A stretch of 64,000 nucleotides of DNA, from positions 7,870 through 71,869 of the forward strand of contig CAAFWO010000017.1 in assembly GCA_900766735.1 (NCBI GenBank), given 5' to 3'. Shown piece after piece: positions 25,252 to 35,206 of the stretch. The DNA is from Clostridia bacterium (GTDB taxonomy: Bacteria > Bacillota > Clostridia > CAKSNL01 > HGM11501). Both the position numbers and the translations under genes were made by a program. The notes beneath the pieces are model-generated. The model worked only from the letters and a program-made list of their open reading frames with translations, did not search any database and had not been told where the DNA came from. Every line of letters begins with the position of its first letter. The stretch's first letter is position 1.

Positions 25252-28167
25252 ATGAAAAATCTCAAGAAAGTTCTCGCACTTGTATTGGCATGCGCTACTC
25301 TCTTCACGATGAGCTCTTTCGCATTTTCGGACGTTGCTGAAGATGCAAGCTATCTTGAAGCTGTAACGATGCTCAGCAAGCTGGGAATCATCAACGGTTA
25401 TGAGGATGGAACCTTCCTTCCTGATAACACAATCACCAGAGCGGAAGCTGCGAAAGTTCTTGTATGCGCTCTTAACGCTGAAGATTCAGCTAAGGGTATG
25501 GCAGATCAGGAGCTCTTCACAGACGTTCCGAAGACTCACTGGGCTGCAGGTTATGTAAACTACGCTGCAAACTTCGGTATCATCGCAGGTCGTGGAAACG
25601 GCATATTTGATCCCGAGTCTCCCGTTTCTTACGAGGAAATCGTAAAGATGGTAGTTGCAATGCTTGGTTACACACCTGTTGCAAACATCAAGGGCGGCTA
25701 TCCCACAGGTTATCTCTATGTTGCAAACAGCGTAGCTAAGATCACCAAGGGTGCAACCGGCACGACCGGCGACGCTGCTAAGAGATGGGTTGTTGCAAGA
25801 CTTGTATTCAACTCTCTTGAAACAAAGATCATGGAGCCCGAAAAGTGGAGTGCAAGCGATCCCGAGTACATCAAGGGTGATGACACTCTCTTAAAGGATT
25901 ATCTTGAAGTTACCAAGGTTGAGGGTGTTATCACCGATACATTCCTCGCTAAGGCTGATTTCCAGGATAAAGAAGATCAGGACGTTGACTTGCTTATCAG
26001 CACAATCGACGGCAAGACAAAGAGAGCACTCGAGAATGACAACATTTCTTACAACTCTATGCCCGGCGACACCTACACTGTAGACGCTAACGGCACATAC
26101 GCTGAGGATTACCTCGGTTACACAGTTGTAGCATACGTTAAGGATTTCGACGAGGGTTCCGACGTGCTCGTTGCTGTAGCTCCCAAGGCTAACAAGAACA
26201 CGACTCTTGACGTTGCTTTTGACGACTTCGAGAAAGACACTGTTGACAACTCAAACTCTAAGTACATCGAGTTCGAGTACTATGCAAATGTTGACGACGA
26301 AGACACAACAAAGGGCAAGATCTCCAAGAAGAATGACGACTTCTATGTATATCAGAACGGCAGATTGGACTCTTCTCTTAACTCTGACACGGCAATTGTT
26401 AACTTCATCAAGCAGTTCAGCACCGATTACGATGCAGAAGAGGGTTACATCAGATTCGTTGATAACGACGGCGATAACTATGCTGATTACCTCTTCGTTG
26501 AGACCATCAACGATGAGTATGTAGTTGATTCTATCACAGCTAAGACATTCAAGATTGACGACAAGATCAACTCTAAGACGATCACTCTCGATCCTACCGA
26601 CGATGAGAAGTATGTAAACTTCTACAGAGACGGCGTACAGGTTGAGTTCTCTTCCATCAAGGAAGGCGACACTCTTTCTGTAGCATACAATAAGTCTACT
26701 CTTAAGAACTCCAACGTTGTAAGCGTTTACATCTCTTCGGAGAAGGCTGAGGGCTATGTTTCCACAGCTTCCGCTACAAAGAACGAGTACAAGATCGACG
26801 GTACCGTATATGCTAAGTCTTCTAAGTACACTGAAGACATTAGGAGAGGCGACGAGGGCACATTCTACCTTAACTATAAGGGCAGAGTAGCATACAAAGA
26901 GGCTCAGACTTCTAAGGACGGCAACTATGCATTCTTACTTTCTGTAAACACTGATGACGACTTTGCTGACGGCAAGAGCTTCACTCTTCGTTTCATGAAC
27001 GAAAAGGGTGAGTGGGTAGACGCTAAGCTTTATGAGAAGCTTGCTATCTACGACGAAGGCGGTAAGCAGGTTGCTAAGTACAAGGACATGGATGCTCTTG
27101 AGGCCGGAATCGAAGCTAATACGAGCAACTGGTTAGCGGTAAATGCAGGCGAGCTTGAGCTTGACGGCGCTAAGGCTCAGAGAATATTCAAGTATACTCT
27201 TAACTCCAACGGCGACATCACAAAGATCACTCTTCCCAAGAATGGCCTTAATGAGGACAAATTCACCTATGAAGCATTTACTGATGAGACCTACAAAGAG
27301 TCTTCCAACAGATTTGCCGGCATCAAATATAAGGGCGGCGTTGACAAGAAAACTGTAGTATTCAATATCGACGTTGACACTGACAACGTAGTAGACGCAA
27401 CAAAGAAGAAAGAGGTTTCTCTTGCGACAAGCACTCTCTTCAAGGATGAGTCTAAGTACACAGGTATTGCATACGATTACGAGAACGACGCTTACAAGTG
27501 CATGGTAATCACCAATGCCGGAAACAAGATCGACGAAGAGTCTTCTCTCCTCGTAATCCAGAACGCAGAGCTCACATCCAACGATGATGACGATTACTTC
27601 GTAATCACCGGTTACAAGGATGGTAAGAATGTTACTCTTGAGTCTGTAGCAATTGAAGACCTCGGGTATGAGGGCACTAAGGTTACAACCGACAGCGAGC
27701 TTGAAAATCTTGACGGCGGCGCAATCGCAGAGATCTCTGTTGACGGCGCAGGCAAGATCGACAATGTAAAGGTTCTCTTCACATTTGACGATGCTGAGTA
27801 CGGCAAGAAGGTTGAGATCGGCAACCTTGACGAGGATGCAGCTTATGTATACGGTGCAATCTCTTCCAAGAAGGTTTCCGGAACAGGCAAGGTTATCGAC
27901 CTTACATCTTCATATGTATTAGATGCTGATGGCAAGGATCAGAATGTATTTGCAAGCATCGCAACAGCGGGTGCCGGCATGAAGGGTAACATCTACCTTG
28001 TAGAGCCCGGTGCAAGAAAGAACACCATCTCGGTTGATACTTCTATCGCTGATTATGTTGATTCTCTCAACGAAGATCTCGGATCCGGTGACGAAGTTTA
28101 CTGCGCATATGCTAAGCTTTATGACGGCGACACGATCGACGTTGTAGTTTACAAGATCAAGCTGTAA
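25252..28167 (+). CDS. S-layer-like protein with SLH domains
   Basis: This is a secreted surface protein of 971 residues. It has a signal peptide (about 1-25, MKNLKKVLALVLACATLFTM) followed by SLH repeats at about 26-75 (FSDVAEDASYLEAVTMLSKL) and 87-140 (FTDVPKTHWAAGYVNYAANF), with a third, less clear segment around 140-190. The rest is long, acidic, Lys/Asp-rich and beta-like, as in S-layer array proteins, and has no recognised catalytic motif. Two promoters, an AAGGAGG ribosome site, a 120-nt leader and codon choices unlike the neighbours point to very high expression. It ends in a strong terminator and is probably monocistronic. Confidence 0.85.
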   Translation: MKNLKKVLALVLACATLFTMSSFAFSDVAEDASYLEAVTMLSKLGIINGYEDGTFLPDNTITRAEAAKVLVCALNAEDSAKGMADQELFTDVPKTHWAAGYVNYAANFGIIAGRGNGIFDPESPVSYEEIVKMVVAMLGYTPVANIKGGYPTGYLYVANSVAKITKGATGTTGDAAKRWVVARLVFNSLETKIMEPEKWSASDPEYIKGDDTLLKDYLEVTKVEGVITDTFLAKADFQDKEDQDVDLLISTIDGKTKRALENDNISYNSMPGDTYTVDANGTYAEDYLGYTVVAYVKDFDEGSDVLVAVAPKANKNTTLDVAFDDFEKDTVDNSNSKYIEFEYYANVDDEDTTKGKISKKNDDFYVYQNGRLDSSLNSDTAIVNFIKQFSTDYDAEEGYIRFVDNDGDNYADYLFVETINDEYVVDSITAKTFKIDDKINSKTITLDPTDDEKYVNFYRDGVQVEFSSIKEGDTLSVAYNKSTLKNSNVVSVYISSEKAEGYVSTASATKNEYKIDGTVYAKSSKYTEDIRRGDEGTFYLNYKGRVAYKEAQTSKDGNYAFLLSVNTDDDFADGKSFTLRFMNEKGEWVDAKLYEKLAIYDEGGKQVAKYKDMDALEAGIEANTSNWLAVNAGELELDGAKAQRIFKYTLNSNGDITKITLPKNGLNEDKFTYEAFTDETYKESSNRFAGIKYKGGVDKKTVVFNIDVDTDNVVDATKKKEVSLATSTLFKDESKYTGIAYDYENDAYKCMVITNAGNKIDEESSLLVIQNAELTSNDDDDYFVITGYKDGKNVTLESVAIEDLGYEGTKVTTDSELENLDGGAIAEISVDGAGKIDNVKVLFTFDDAEYGKKVEIGNLDEDAAYVYGAISSKKVSGTGKVIDLTSSYVLDADGKDQNVFASIATAGAGMKGNIYLVEPGARKNTISVDTSIADYVDSLNEDLGSGDEVYCAYAKLYDGDTIDVVVYKIKL

Positions 28168-28185
28168 GCTTTAACCCAAACAATT

Positions 28186-28217
28186 AAAAAGAACGCAGAG
28201 CAATCTGCGTTCTTTTT
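28186..28217 (+). terminator. Terminator after the S-layer gene
   Basis: A perfect 14-bp stem AAAAAGAACGCAGA/TCTGCGTTCTTTTT encloses GCAA and is followed by Ts. Confidence 0.92.
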
Positions 28218-28245
28218 TTGTGTGCGCTTTCAAAGGCTCACCCGG

Positions 28246-28485
28246 AGTTTGGTTAAGGCGCAATAAGGCTCCCCCTGGGGGAGCTGTCAAAACCGCAGGG
28301 TTTGACTGAGGGATATGGGATTTGCACCCACTCCGATAGTACACCGTAGGGCACGGCGGTTTCCGACGTGCCGACCGTTTTGCACACACCTCGGTTCGTC
28401 GTAAACGCCGAACCCTACGATTTGCACCCACTCCACTGATGCACCCGTAGGGGATGGCGTCCCCGACATCCCGATAATTTTAAGA
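28246..28485. repeat. Intergenic repeat cluster (two repeat families)
   Basis: The first element (about 28267-28315) reads AAGGCTCCCCCTGGGGGAGC and continues to CTGAGGGA. The second family occurs as a 29-base unit at 28346-28374 that is identical to 33845-33873 and starts GTAGGGCACGGCGG, and as a variant at about 28446-28476 (GTAGGGGATGGCGTCCCC). CACCCACTCC occurs twice as a linker. These look like non-coding interspersed palindromic repeats; open frames through them are spurious. Confidence 0.75.
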
Positions 28486-28499
28486 ACAAAAAAGGGGAA

Positions 28500-28562
28500 C
28501 AAATGAAGCGAGTGGAAGATTTAAAACAAAAAAAGTCGGAACAAGCTTCGCTTGTTCCGACT
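28500..28562 (-). terminator. tRNA-Thr terminator, part of a dispersed repeat
   Basis: AGTCGGAACAAGC pairs with GCTTGTTCCGACT around a three-base loop. On the minus strand it directly follows the tRNA 3' end and leads into a T-run and AAATCTTCC. The same hairpin plus AAATCTTCC tail recurs downstream of ribU at 50425-50490. Confidence 0.85.
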
Positions 28563-28564
28563 CG

Positions 28565-28640
<76 letters not shown>

Positions 28641-28831
28641 AAACCAACATATAATATTATACTTTATATTGCCCGATTTGTCAAGAAAAAATTACAGAAT
28701 TTTTGATAGCAAAAAAACGAAGAAACGGAACAATCTTCACAAAAAACTTAAGGCACTCGCCGCTCTTCCGTGTTACAATACCCTTGACCGGAACAAAGAG
28801 GCCGGGAATAATCCGAAAAGAGGGGTAAACT

Positions 28832-30220
28832 ATGAAATACGAAAACGGAAAAGTAAGGGATCTTAAAATTGCATATATCGGCGGCGGTTCGCGCGGCTGG
28901 GCGTGGGGGCTGATGAGCGACCTCGTGTCGAACGATGATATGTCTGGCGATGTGGCGCTTTACGACATTGACCGCGATGCCGCAAAGAACAACGAAATAA
29001 TCGGAAACAGATATAACTCGGCAGAGGGCGCGGTTTCCGAGTGGCACTATAAGGCGGTGGACAATATCGACGACGCGCTCACCGGCGCGGACTTTGTCAT
29101 CATCTCCATTCTGCCCGGCACGTTTGACGAAATGGAGTCGGACGTTCACGCACCCGAAAAATACGGCATTTACCAGCCCGTCGGCGATACGACAGGCCCC
29201 GGCGGCGCGATCAGAGCGCTCCGCACGATTCCGATGTATGAGGAGTTTGCGAAGGCAATAAAGAAAAACTGCCCGAACGCGTGGGTCATCAACTACACAA
29301 ACCCGATGGCCGTGTGCGTGAACACGCTTTACAAGGTGTTCCCCGAAATCAAGGCGTTCGGCTGCTGCCACGAGGTTTTCGGAACACAGAAATTTATGTG
29401 CAGTGTATTAAAGGAAGAAATGGATATCGACGCAACGAGAGAGGAGATCAACATAAATGTTCTCGGCGTCAACCATTTCACATGGATAACAGAGGCGAAA
29501 TATAAAAATTTAGACCTCTTCCCCATTTACCGCAAATTCGCAGAGAGTCATGCGGAGTCCGGATTCGGCAAACCTGTGGACGATAATTGGATCAACCGCC
29601 AGTGGGCAAGGAACGAAAAGGTAAAAATGAACCTCTTCTTGAGATACGGCTATATCGCCGCGGCAGGCGACCGTCACCTTGCGGAGTTCTGTCCCGGCAA
29701 GTGGTACCTTGAGAGTCCCGAATCGGCATATAAAGACTGGGGCTTCGGGCTCACAAGCGTTAAATGGAGAAAAGAGGAGCTCGCAAGAAGGCTCGAAAGA
29801 AGCAATGCTCTTGCCGAGGGAAGAGGAACCTGCAAGATCGAAAAGACCGGCGAGGAGGGCGTTCACCAGATGCGCGCGCTTTTAGGCCTTACAAAGCTTG
29901 TGACAAATGTGAACATTCCCAACTGCGGCCAGATCCCGAACCTTCCTTTCGGCGCAGTCGTTGAGACGAACGCGGTATTCACGGCCGACAGCGTTAAGCC
30001 GGTATTTGCGGGCAATGTTCCGGAGGAGATCTATCCCCTCGTTTCAAGGAACGCCGGCGCGCAGGTGCTTATTACCGAGGGCGGCTTAAAGCGTGATCTT
30101 TCCCTTGTGTTTGACGCGTTCTGCCACGATCCTTTGGTGACGACATCGCTTTCCGACACGAAAAAACTCTTCAATGAGATGCTCGATAATACAAAAGAGT
30201 ATATTAAAATGTACTTTTAA
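28832..30220 (+). CDS. GH4-family alpha-galacturonidase-like glycosidase (CHEV motif)
   Basis: GH4 enzymes hydrolyse glycosides by an NAD- and Mn-dependent oxidation/elimination route. The 462-residue protein has an N-terminal NAD motif AYIGGGSRGWAWGLMSDLV (about 14-32), INYTNPMAV, the metal-binding Cys/His motif in CCHEVFG, and GVNHFTWI. Family-4 subgroups are told apart by the residues at the CHxx motif. CHEV is known from the strict alpha-galacturonidases such as Bacillus LplD, so release of galacturonate from pectin fragments is the best guess. It has no signal peptide, so the substrate must be imported. Rhamnulokinase and other glycan genes in the window fit. Confidence 0.82.
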   Translation: MKYENGKVRDLKIAYIGGGSRGWAWGLMSDLVSNDDMSGDVALYDIDRDAAKNNEIIGNRYNSAEGAVSEWHYKAVDNIDDALTGADFVIISILPGTFDEMESDVHAPEKYGIYQPVGDTTGPGGAIRALRTIPMYEEFAKAIKKNCPNAWVINYTNPMAVCVNTLYKVFPEIKAFGCCHEVFGTQKFMCSVLKEEMDIDATREEININVLGVNHFTWITEAKYKNLDLFPIYRKFAESHAESGFGKPVDDNWINRQWARNEKVKMNLFLRYGYIAAAGDRHLAEFCPGKWYLESPESAYKDWGFGLTSVKWRKEELARRLERSNALAEGRGTCKIEKTGEEGVHQMRALLGLTKLVTNVNIPNCGQIPNLPFGAVVETNAVFTADSVKPVFAGNVPEEIYPLVSRNAGAQVLITEGGLKRDLSLVFDAFCHDPLVTTSLSDTKKLFNEMLDNTKEYIKMYF

Positions 30221-30251
30221 TAGCATTTTTTAACTTTTTCGCGTTTTTCTC

Positions 30252-30281
30252 TTGACAAACCCAAGTAAAAAGATATATAAT
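30252..30281 (+). promoter_or_regulatory. Promoter of the stalk-domain protein gene
   Basis: TTGACA and TATAAT are 18 bp apart. The leader shares the 13-mer TATTTTACAGTTG with the S-layer gene leader. Confidence 0.75.
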
Positions 30282-30338
30282 AATGCATGATAGGTGGGCT
30301 GTATTTTACAGTTGAATTTTTATAAGGAGTGAATTGAG

Positions 30339-32063
30339 ATGAAAAAATTTATCGCATTGGTACTTGCTATGCTCATGGTCATTTCGTGCGCGTGCGTTGT
30401 AAGTGCCGCAGACAAAACACTGTTTGAGTGCCTTGGCGGAAAAGCCGGTACATTGAACAGCGATGTTAAGACATCGGTAGTTGCAAAATCAAGCACAAGC
30501 ACTGTATATTCGAGCGTTGTTGAGGCATACGCAACAGGCGAGCGCTCATATGATTTCAGAGCAATTCTTGATATGAGCAGCGTTAAGAACCTTGCCGCAC
30601 TTGCAAAGGCAAAGGTTGCTACATTTGAGGATTACAAGGGTGATTTTGACGCACTTGACATTAAGGGCGATTTCACCGTTGTTGTAACCTATCCCGAGGG
30701 AATTACTCTTCCCGACTTCACAAAGTCTGAGTCCTATGACGCAATAATCGGCGGCGTATTCGATATGGCTATGCCTGTTGTTGACGAGGAAGCTAAGACA
30801 ATTACCTTCAGATTCACACTTGCTGACGGAACAAAGGCAAGCGCTATTGAAGCGTTCCCCGATGAGTTCATGTTAACAGCTTACGGCTTCAAGGTATCTA
30901 AAGTAGGCGAGTATGTTCTTACCGGAACAATGGCCGGCAAGACCGAGATCTATGAGGGTGAGAACAAGGTTTACACCATCAACTACAAGTCGGTTGACAG
31001 CAAGGATGAGGCGGCTGTTCCTTCTCTTACAATCACATTGAAGAAGAAGAGTTCTTCGTCTTCCGGCGGAAACTCCACAAGCAAGCCTTCGACAGGTTCT
31101 TCCACAACTGTTGATGTAACAGGCAACAAGACCGTTAAGGTTGACGTTTCGACCTCAGGTTCGACTGCAACAGTTAAGGACATCACAGCTGACGACCTTA
31201 AGAAAGCAGGCGCAGATAAGGATCTTGTAATTGACCTTTCCGGACTCAAGAAGGATCTTGACACTGTCAAGATTACAGGTGACACAGCTAAGGCAATCGC
31301 TGATTCCGACGTTGAGAACGTTGAGATTAACCTTGGAGACACCACAGTTGCAATCGATTCTAAGACAATTGCGGCAATCGCAAAGGCTGACGCTAAGAAC
31401 ATCGAGATCGGTGTTGATACAGACGTTAAGCTTAACGCTAAGCAGGACGAGGCTGTTAAGGGTCTTGAAAATGCAGAAACTCTTACCGTATCCATCAAGG
31501 CTGACGGAAAAGACGTTGCAGGAACTGCTGCGGTAACCGCTCCTTATAAGTGGGACGGAAAGGGCGTAATCCTTGCAGGCACAGTTGATGCTGAAGGCAA
31601 GATCACAAACGTTCCCGTTTCCTTCAAGAAGGGCGAGATCAATGTAACTGCAGCAACAGGCGAGGCAGTCGTTGTATGGACTGTTCCGGCTGAAAAGGCA
31701 TTCGTTCTTACAATCGATAAGAAGGACGCTGATGTATTCGGCGAGAAGGCGTCTAACGACGTTGCTCCCAAGATCGTTAAGAACAGAACAATGCTTCCCG
31801 CAAGATTCGTTGCAGAGAAGCTCGGCGCAACAGTTGAGTGGAACGAAGAGAAGCAGGAAGTTACCGTTAAGTCTGATAACGTAACAATCGTTATCACGAT
31901 CGGTGCTGAAAAGGCTCTCGTAAATGACAAGGAAGTTGAACTTGACTCTCCGGCATTCATCGAGAACGACAGAACCTACACACCTATCAGATTCATATCT
32001 GAGAGCCTTGGCGCAACAGTTAACTGGAACGGCGCTACCGAGCAGGTTGTTATCACAAAATAA
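30339..32063 (+). CDS. Secreted stalk-domain (copper amine oxidase N-terminal-like) protein
   Basis: This 574-residue exported protein has a signal peptide (about 1-23). A putative globular part of about 25-230 precedes a Ser/Gly/Thr linker (KKKSSSSSGGNSTSKPSTGS, about 231-255). An Asp/Lys/Val-rich region follows. The C-terminus (about 465-574) carries a stalk-type domain of two similar halves, NRTMLPARFVAEKLGATVEW and DRTYTPIRFISESLGATVNW. Such domains occur in wall-associated proteins of Firmicutes. The strong promoter, the leader shared with the S-layer gene and the biased codon use indicate high expression. The molecular function is unknown. Confidence 0.78.
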   Translation: MKKFIALVLAMLMVISCACVVSAADKTLFECLGGKAGTLNSDVKTSVVAKSSTSTVYSSVVEAYATGERSYDFRAILDMSSVKNLAALAKAKVATFEDYKGDFDALDIKGDFTVVVTYPEGITLPDFTKSESYDAIIGGVFDMAMPVVDEEAKTITFRFTLADGTKASAIEAFPDEFMLTAYGFKVSKVGEYVLTGTMAGKTEIYEGENKVYTINYKSVDSKDEAAVPSLTITLKKKSSSSSGGNSTSKPSTGSSTTVDVTGNKTVKVDVSTSGSTATVKDITADDLKKAGADKDLVIDLSGLKKDLDTVKITGDTAKAIADSDVENVEINLGDTTVAIDSKTIAAIAKADAKNIEIGVDTDVKLNAKQDEAVKGLENAETLTVSIKADGKDVAGTAAVTAPYKWDGKGVILAGTVDAEGKITNVPVSFKKGEINVTAATGEAVVVWTVPAEKAFVLTIDKKDADVFGEKASNDVAPKIVKNRTMLPARFVAEKLGATVEWNEEKQEVTVKSDNVTIVITIGAEKALVNDKEVELDSPAFIENDRTYTPIRFISESLGATVNWNGATEQVVITK

Positions 32064-32113
32064 TCAAGGATAACGGTTTCCAACGGCTGTCTGTCGGATG
32101 GAGAATGTTAATT

Positions 32114-32146
32114 AAGCCGAAGCAGCGAAACTGCTTCGGCTTTTTG
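32114..32146 (+). terminator. Terminator after the stalk-domain gene
   Basis: AAGCCGAAGCAG/CTGCTTCGGCTT forms a 12-bp stem with a CGAAA loop and a T tail. Confidence 0.92.
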
Positions 32147-32208
32147 CTTTTCGAAAACAAGAAATCGGGACGGATACCATTATATTATAAAACAGGAGGT
32201 ATTTTAAA

Positions 32209-33204
32209 ATGTACAAAGCAAGTGAAAAACGATATGCAAAAATGCAATATGCCCACTGTGGAAAGAGCGGCTTGAAATTGCCGAAAGTTTCGCTCGGATT
32301 GTGGCATAATTTCGGAAATACCGCTTCTTTTGATAATATGACGGCGCTGTGCACAACGGCGTTTGACCACGGAATAACGCATTTCGACCTCGCGAATAAC
32401 TACGGGCCCGAACCCGGCAGAGCGGAGATTAATTTCGGTAAGATATTGAAGGAAAATTTCCTCCCCTACCGTGACGAGATGATAATTAGCACCAAGGCCG
32501 GCTATGATATGTGGGAAGGCCCTTACGGAAACTGGGGCAGCAGAAAATATCTGATCGCGAGCCTTGACCAGAGCTTGAAGAGAATGGGCATCGATTATGT
32601 GGACATTTTCTACCACCACAGACCCGATCCGGAGACTCCGCTTGAGGAAACGATGGGTGCGCTGGACTATGCGGTGAAGAGCGGCAAGGCACTCTATGCC
32701 GGGTTGTCCAACTACAACGGCGAGATGATGGAGCGTGCGGCGGAGATTCTGGAGCGTTTGAACTGCCCGTTCGTAATCAATCAGAACCGCTATTCGATTT
32801 TTGACCGCACGATCGAGCAGAACGGATTGAAGAAGACTGCCGAGAGATGCGGAAAGGGTATAATCGCATTCAGCCCTCTTGCTCAGGGCACGCTGACCGA
32901 CCGCTATCTTAATGGCATTCCGGAGGACAGCAGAATAAAGACGGACGGCAGATTCTTAAAAGCGTCGATCCTGACGGAAGAGAGACTGTCGGAGATTAAA
33001 CAGCTTAACGATGTTGCGCGCCGCCGCGGCCAGACTCTGGCTGAGATGGCTCTTGCCTGGGTGCTTAAGGATAACGCGGTGACGAGCGTGCTTATCGGCG
33101 CGTCCAAACCGGAGCAGATTCTGGATAATATTAAGGCGATCAATAACAACAACTTTACGGAGGCGGAGCTCCGCGAGATCGATGCGATCTGCCAGATAGT
33201 ATAA
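32209..33204 (+). CDS. Aldo/keto reductase (YghZ / L-glyceraldehyde-3-phosphate reductase type)
   Basis: This NADPH-dependent TIM-barrel reductase has 331 residues. The catalytic tetrad is visible as Asp and Tyr in FDLANNYGPEPG, Lys in ISTKAGYDMWEGPYG and His in FYHHRPDPETP. The GPYGNWGSRKYL segment and the C-terminal LIGASKPEQILDN pattern match the Kv-beta/YghZ subgroup (AKR14), whose members reduce methylglyoxal or L-glyceraldehyde-3-phosphate. It has its own AGGAGG ribosome site and terminator, so it is a single-gene unit. The physiological substrate is unknown. Confidence 0.9.
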   Translation: MYKASEKRYAKMQYAHCGKSGLKLPKVSLGLWHNFGNTASFDNMTALCTTAFDHGITHFDLANNYGPEPGRAEINFGKILKENFLPYRDEMIISTKAGYDMWEGPYGNWGSRKYLIASLDQSLKRMGIDYVDIFYHHRPDPETPLEETMGALDYAVKSGKALYAGLSNYNGEMMERAAEILERLNCPFVINQNRYSIFDRTIEQNGLKKTAERCGKGIIAFSPLAQGTLTDRYLNGIPEDSRIKTDGRFLKASILTEERLSEIKQLNDVARRRGQTLAEMALAWVLKDNAVTSVLIGASKPEQILDNIKAINNNNFTEAELREIDAICQIV

Positions 33205-33206
33205 TA

Positions 33207-33238
33207 AAAACCCCCGTGATTTTCATCACGGGGGTTTT
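33207..33238 (+). terminator. Terminator after the aldo/keto reductase
   Basis: A perfect stem AAAACCCCCGTGAT/ATCACGGGGGTTTT with a TTTC loop follows the stop codon. Confidence 0.93.
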
Positions 33239-33239
33239 A

Positions 33240-34150
33240 GAACAACGCACTATGCATAGTGTCGTAACACGGATAGGCAGTGTAATGACATGGTACACAG
33301 TTTTGCATTAAAATGCGTGCAAAATAACCGTGTGCTGGTCTCCAAAGTATCACGGGTTTCGCACATTCACTCCACTCATGCACCTGTAGGACGCTCACGG
33401 TTCCCGACGTGCCGAGTGTGCTTTTCGGGTTGAATGCACCGTAGGGTCGATTCTCAGAATCGACCGGTTAATAATTTGTTCACCTTTGGCATATCCTCCC
33501 TCCGCCTTCGGCTCCACCCTCCTTTACACAAGGAGGGCTTTAAACTTCCGCAAAGGTTTGGAGAGAACATTTAAAGGCTCCCTTGCCCAAAGGGAGCTGG
33601 GTTTTGCATAGCAAAACTCTGAGGGGTAGTTATAAGGCCGTCTCTCCCTCCGTCAAAACCTGACGGTGTTGCCACCTCACTCATCAGATGGAGGCATTTA
33701 AGCATCCGCCGAGGTTTGGATAGTGCATTTAAAGGCTTCCTCTAAGGAGGCTCCGCCGGTAGGCGGTGGTGAGGGGGCGATGTGGGCAACGGGTCGTCGA
33801 GGACGCCAACCTCTACGGGTTAGCGGTCACATATTTGGTGCATTGTAGGGCACGGCGGTTTCCGACGTGCCGAATGCGAACTTAAAATTCTCTCCCTCCG
33901 TCTCGGCTGCGCCGAGCCAGCTCCCTCGTCAGAGGGAGCCCTTTGCGCTTGCTTTTTCAGTGCACCGCAGGGGATGGCGTTCCCGAAATTCCGAAACCTA
34001 TAAAAACTCGTATTTTTTGACATTTGCCTGAGCTAAGTGCGCATCAAAATAACAAAAAAATAAAGAATTAAACTTATTTAAAAGCAAAAAATTAAAGGCA
34101 TATTGCAAACACTGATGATATAATGTAGACAGTTCACAAAAATGACGGGG
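33240..34150. repeat. 900-bp gene-free region packed with interspersed repeats
   Basis: No gene is seen. A CACTATGCATAGTG palindrome lies at 33248-33261. GTAGGxxx-type units occur near 33386, 33441 (with TCGATTCTCAGAATCGA), 33845-33873 (29 bases identical to 28346-28374) and 33966, plus an inverted copy near 33790-33820. AAAGGCTCCCT...GGGAGCTG...CTGAGGGG-type units occur near 33574-33630, 33737-33780 and, inverted, 33893-33945. Copies differ in length and end point, as expected of old mobile or recombined repeats. Confidence 0.75.
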
Positions 34151-34158
34151 GAATGAAT

Positions 34159-35157
34159 ATGGAGAGAAACCAGAATCCGGCGAAGCACACACTTGACCTG
34201 ATCAGGGCGACAGAGCCCGCGATGCGCTACCGCGGCGGCGACTTTGAAAAATGGCAGAAGGACGCGCGCGAAAAGCTCATTGAGCTTTTGAGAATGCCTG
34301 CTCCGGCGAAGGACGACGCGCTTTTGATCGAGTATGAAAAGGACGAAGAAACCTATCACGAGACGAGGTTTACCTTCAGGAGCGAGGAGGGCTATTTCGT
34401 GCCGACGCACCTTTTGGTGCCGAAAAACGCGAAGGGCAAGGTGCCTGTCGCGATCTGCCTTCAGGGACATTCGCGCGGAATGCACATATCGCTCGGACGG
34501 CCGAAATACCCTGGCGACGAGGCGGACATTTCCGGCGTAGACCGTGACTTTGCCGTCGGCGCGCTTGAAAAAGGCTTTGCCGCGCTTGCGATCGAACAGC
34601 GCGGAATGGGCGAATGCGGCGGAACGGAACGCGGCCCGGCCTGCCAGCTTCATACGATGGCGAACCTTCTGATCGGCAGAACGACCATCGGGGAGCGCGT
34701 GTTGGACATCTCACGCGCGATCGACGTTTTGATAAAGCATTTTGACGCGATCGACCCCGACAATATAATCTGCGTCGGCAACTCCGGCGGCGGAACGGCG
34801 ACTTTTTATGCCGCGTGCGTTGATGAGCGCATTAAAACCGCAATCCCGAGCTGTGCATTCGCAAGCTATGACGATTCGATCGCCGCGATGCTCCACTGCA
34901 CCTGCAACTTTATCCCGAACATCAGAAACTACTTTGACATGGGCGACCTTTCGGGGCTTATCGCGCCGAGAAACCTCATAATCGTGTCCGGCAAGGAAGA
35001 CCCTATCTTTCCCATCGATTCGGCAAAGAAATGCTTTGAGATCACAAAAGAGCTCTATTCGCACACAAACGGCACGGCCGTTCACGTTATCGGGCCGGAG
35101 GGCCACCGCTTTTACAAAAAAGCCGCGTGGGAGGCTTACGACAAAATTACAAAATGA
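34159..35157 (+). CDS. Alpha/beta hydrolase (acetyl-xylan-esterase/dienelactone-hydrolase-like)
   Basis: This is a probable cytoplasmic esterase of 332 residues from the ATG at 34159, eight bases after GGGGG; the ATG six bases earlier is too close. The serine nucleophile elbow is CVGNSGGGTATFYA (about 210-223). The acid is in SGKEDPIFP and the catalytic histidine in GPEGHRFYKK near the C-terminus. The N-terminal 110 residues are an extra cap-like region. CLQGHSRGMHISLG forms the oxyanion strand. The family suggests deacetylation of sugars or glycans, which fits the glycan theme, but substrates cannot be told. A small Dabb-domain gene follows on the same strand. Confidence 0.78.
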   Translation: MERNQNPAKHTLDLIRATEPAMRYRGGDFEKWQKDAREKLIELLRMPAPAKDDALLIEYEKDEETYHETRFTFRSEEGYFVPTHLLVPKNAKGKVPVAICLQGHSRGMHISLGRPKYPGDEADISGVDRDFAVGALEKGFAALAIEQRGMGECGGTERGPACQLHTMANLLIGRTTIGERVLDISRAIDVLIKHFDAIDPDNIICVGNSGGGTATFYAACVDERIKTAIPSCAFASYDDSIAAMLHCTCNFIPNIRNYFDMGDLSGLIAPRNLIIVSGKEDPIFPIDSAKKCFEITKELYSHTNGTAVHVIGPEGHRFYKKAAWEAYDKITK

Positions 35158-35206
35158 CTTGCATTTCTGCGCTTTTTATACTACAATAGCTAAAGGGGGT
35201 GTGTTT

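Noticed and set aside
33240..34150. CRISPR array in the repeat-rich gap
   Set aside because: Repeats vary in length, orientation and spacing, and there are no regular spacers or cas genes.
35036..35206. Extended N-terminus of the Dabb protein
   Set aside because: The extra 57 codons lie within the preceding hydrolase gene in another frame; the ATG at 35207 has a strong ribosome site and matches the family start.
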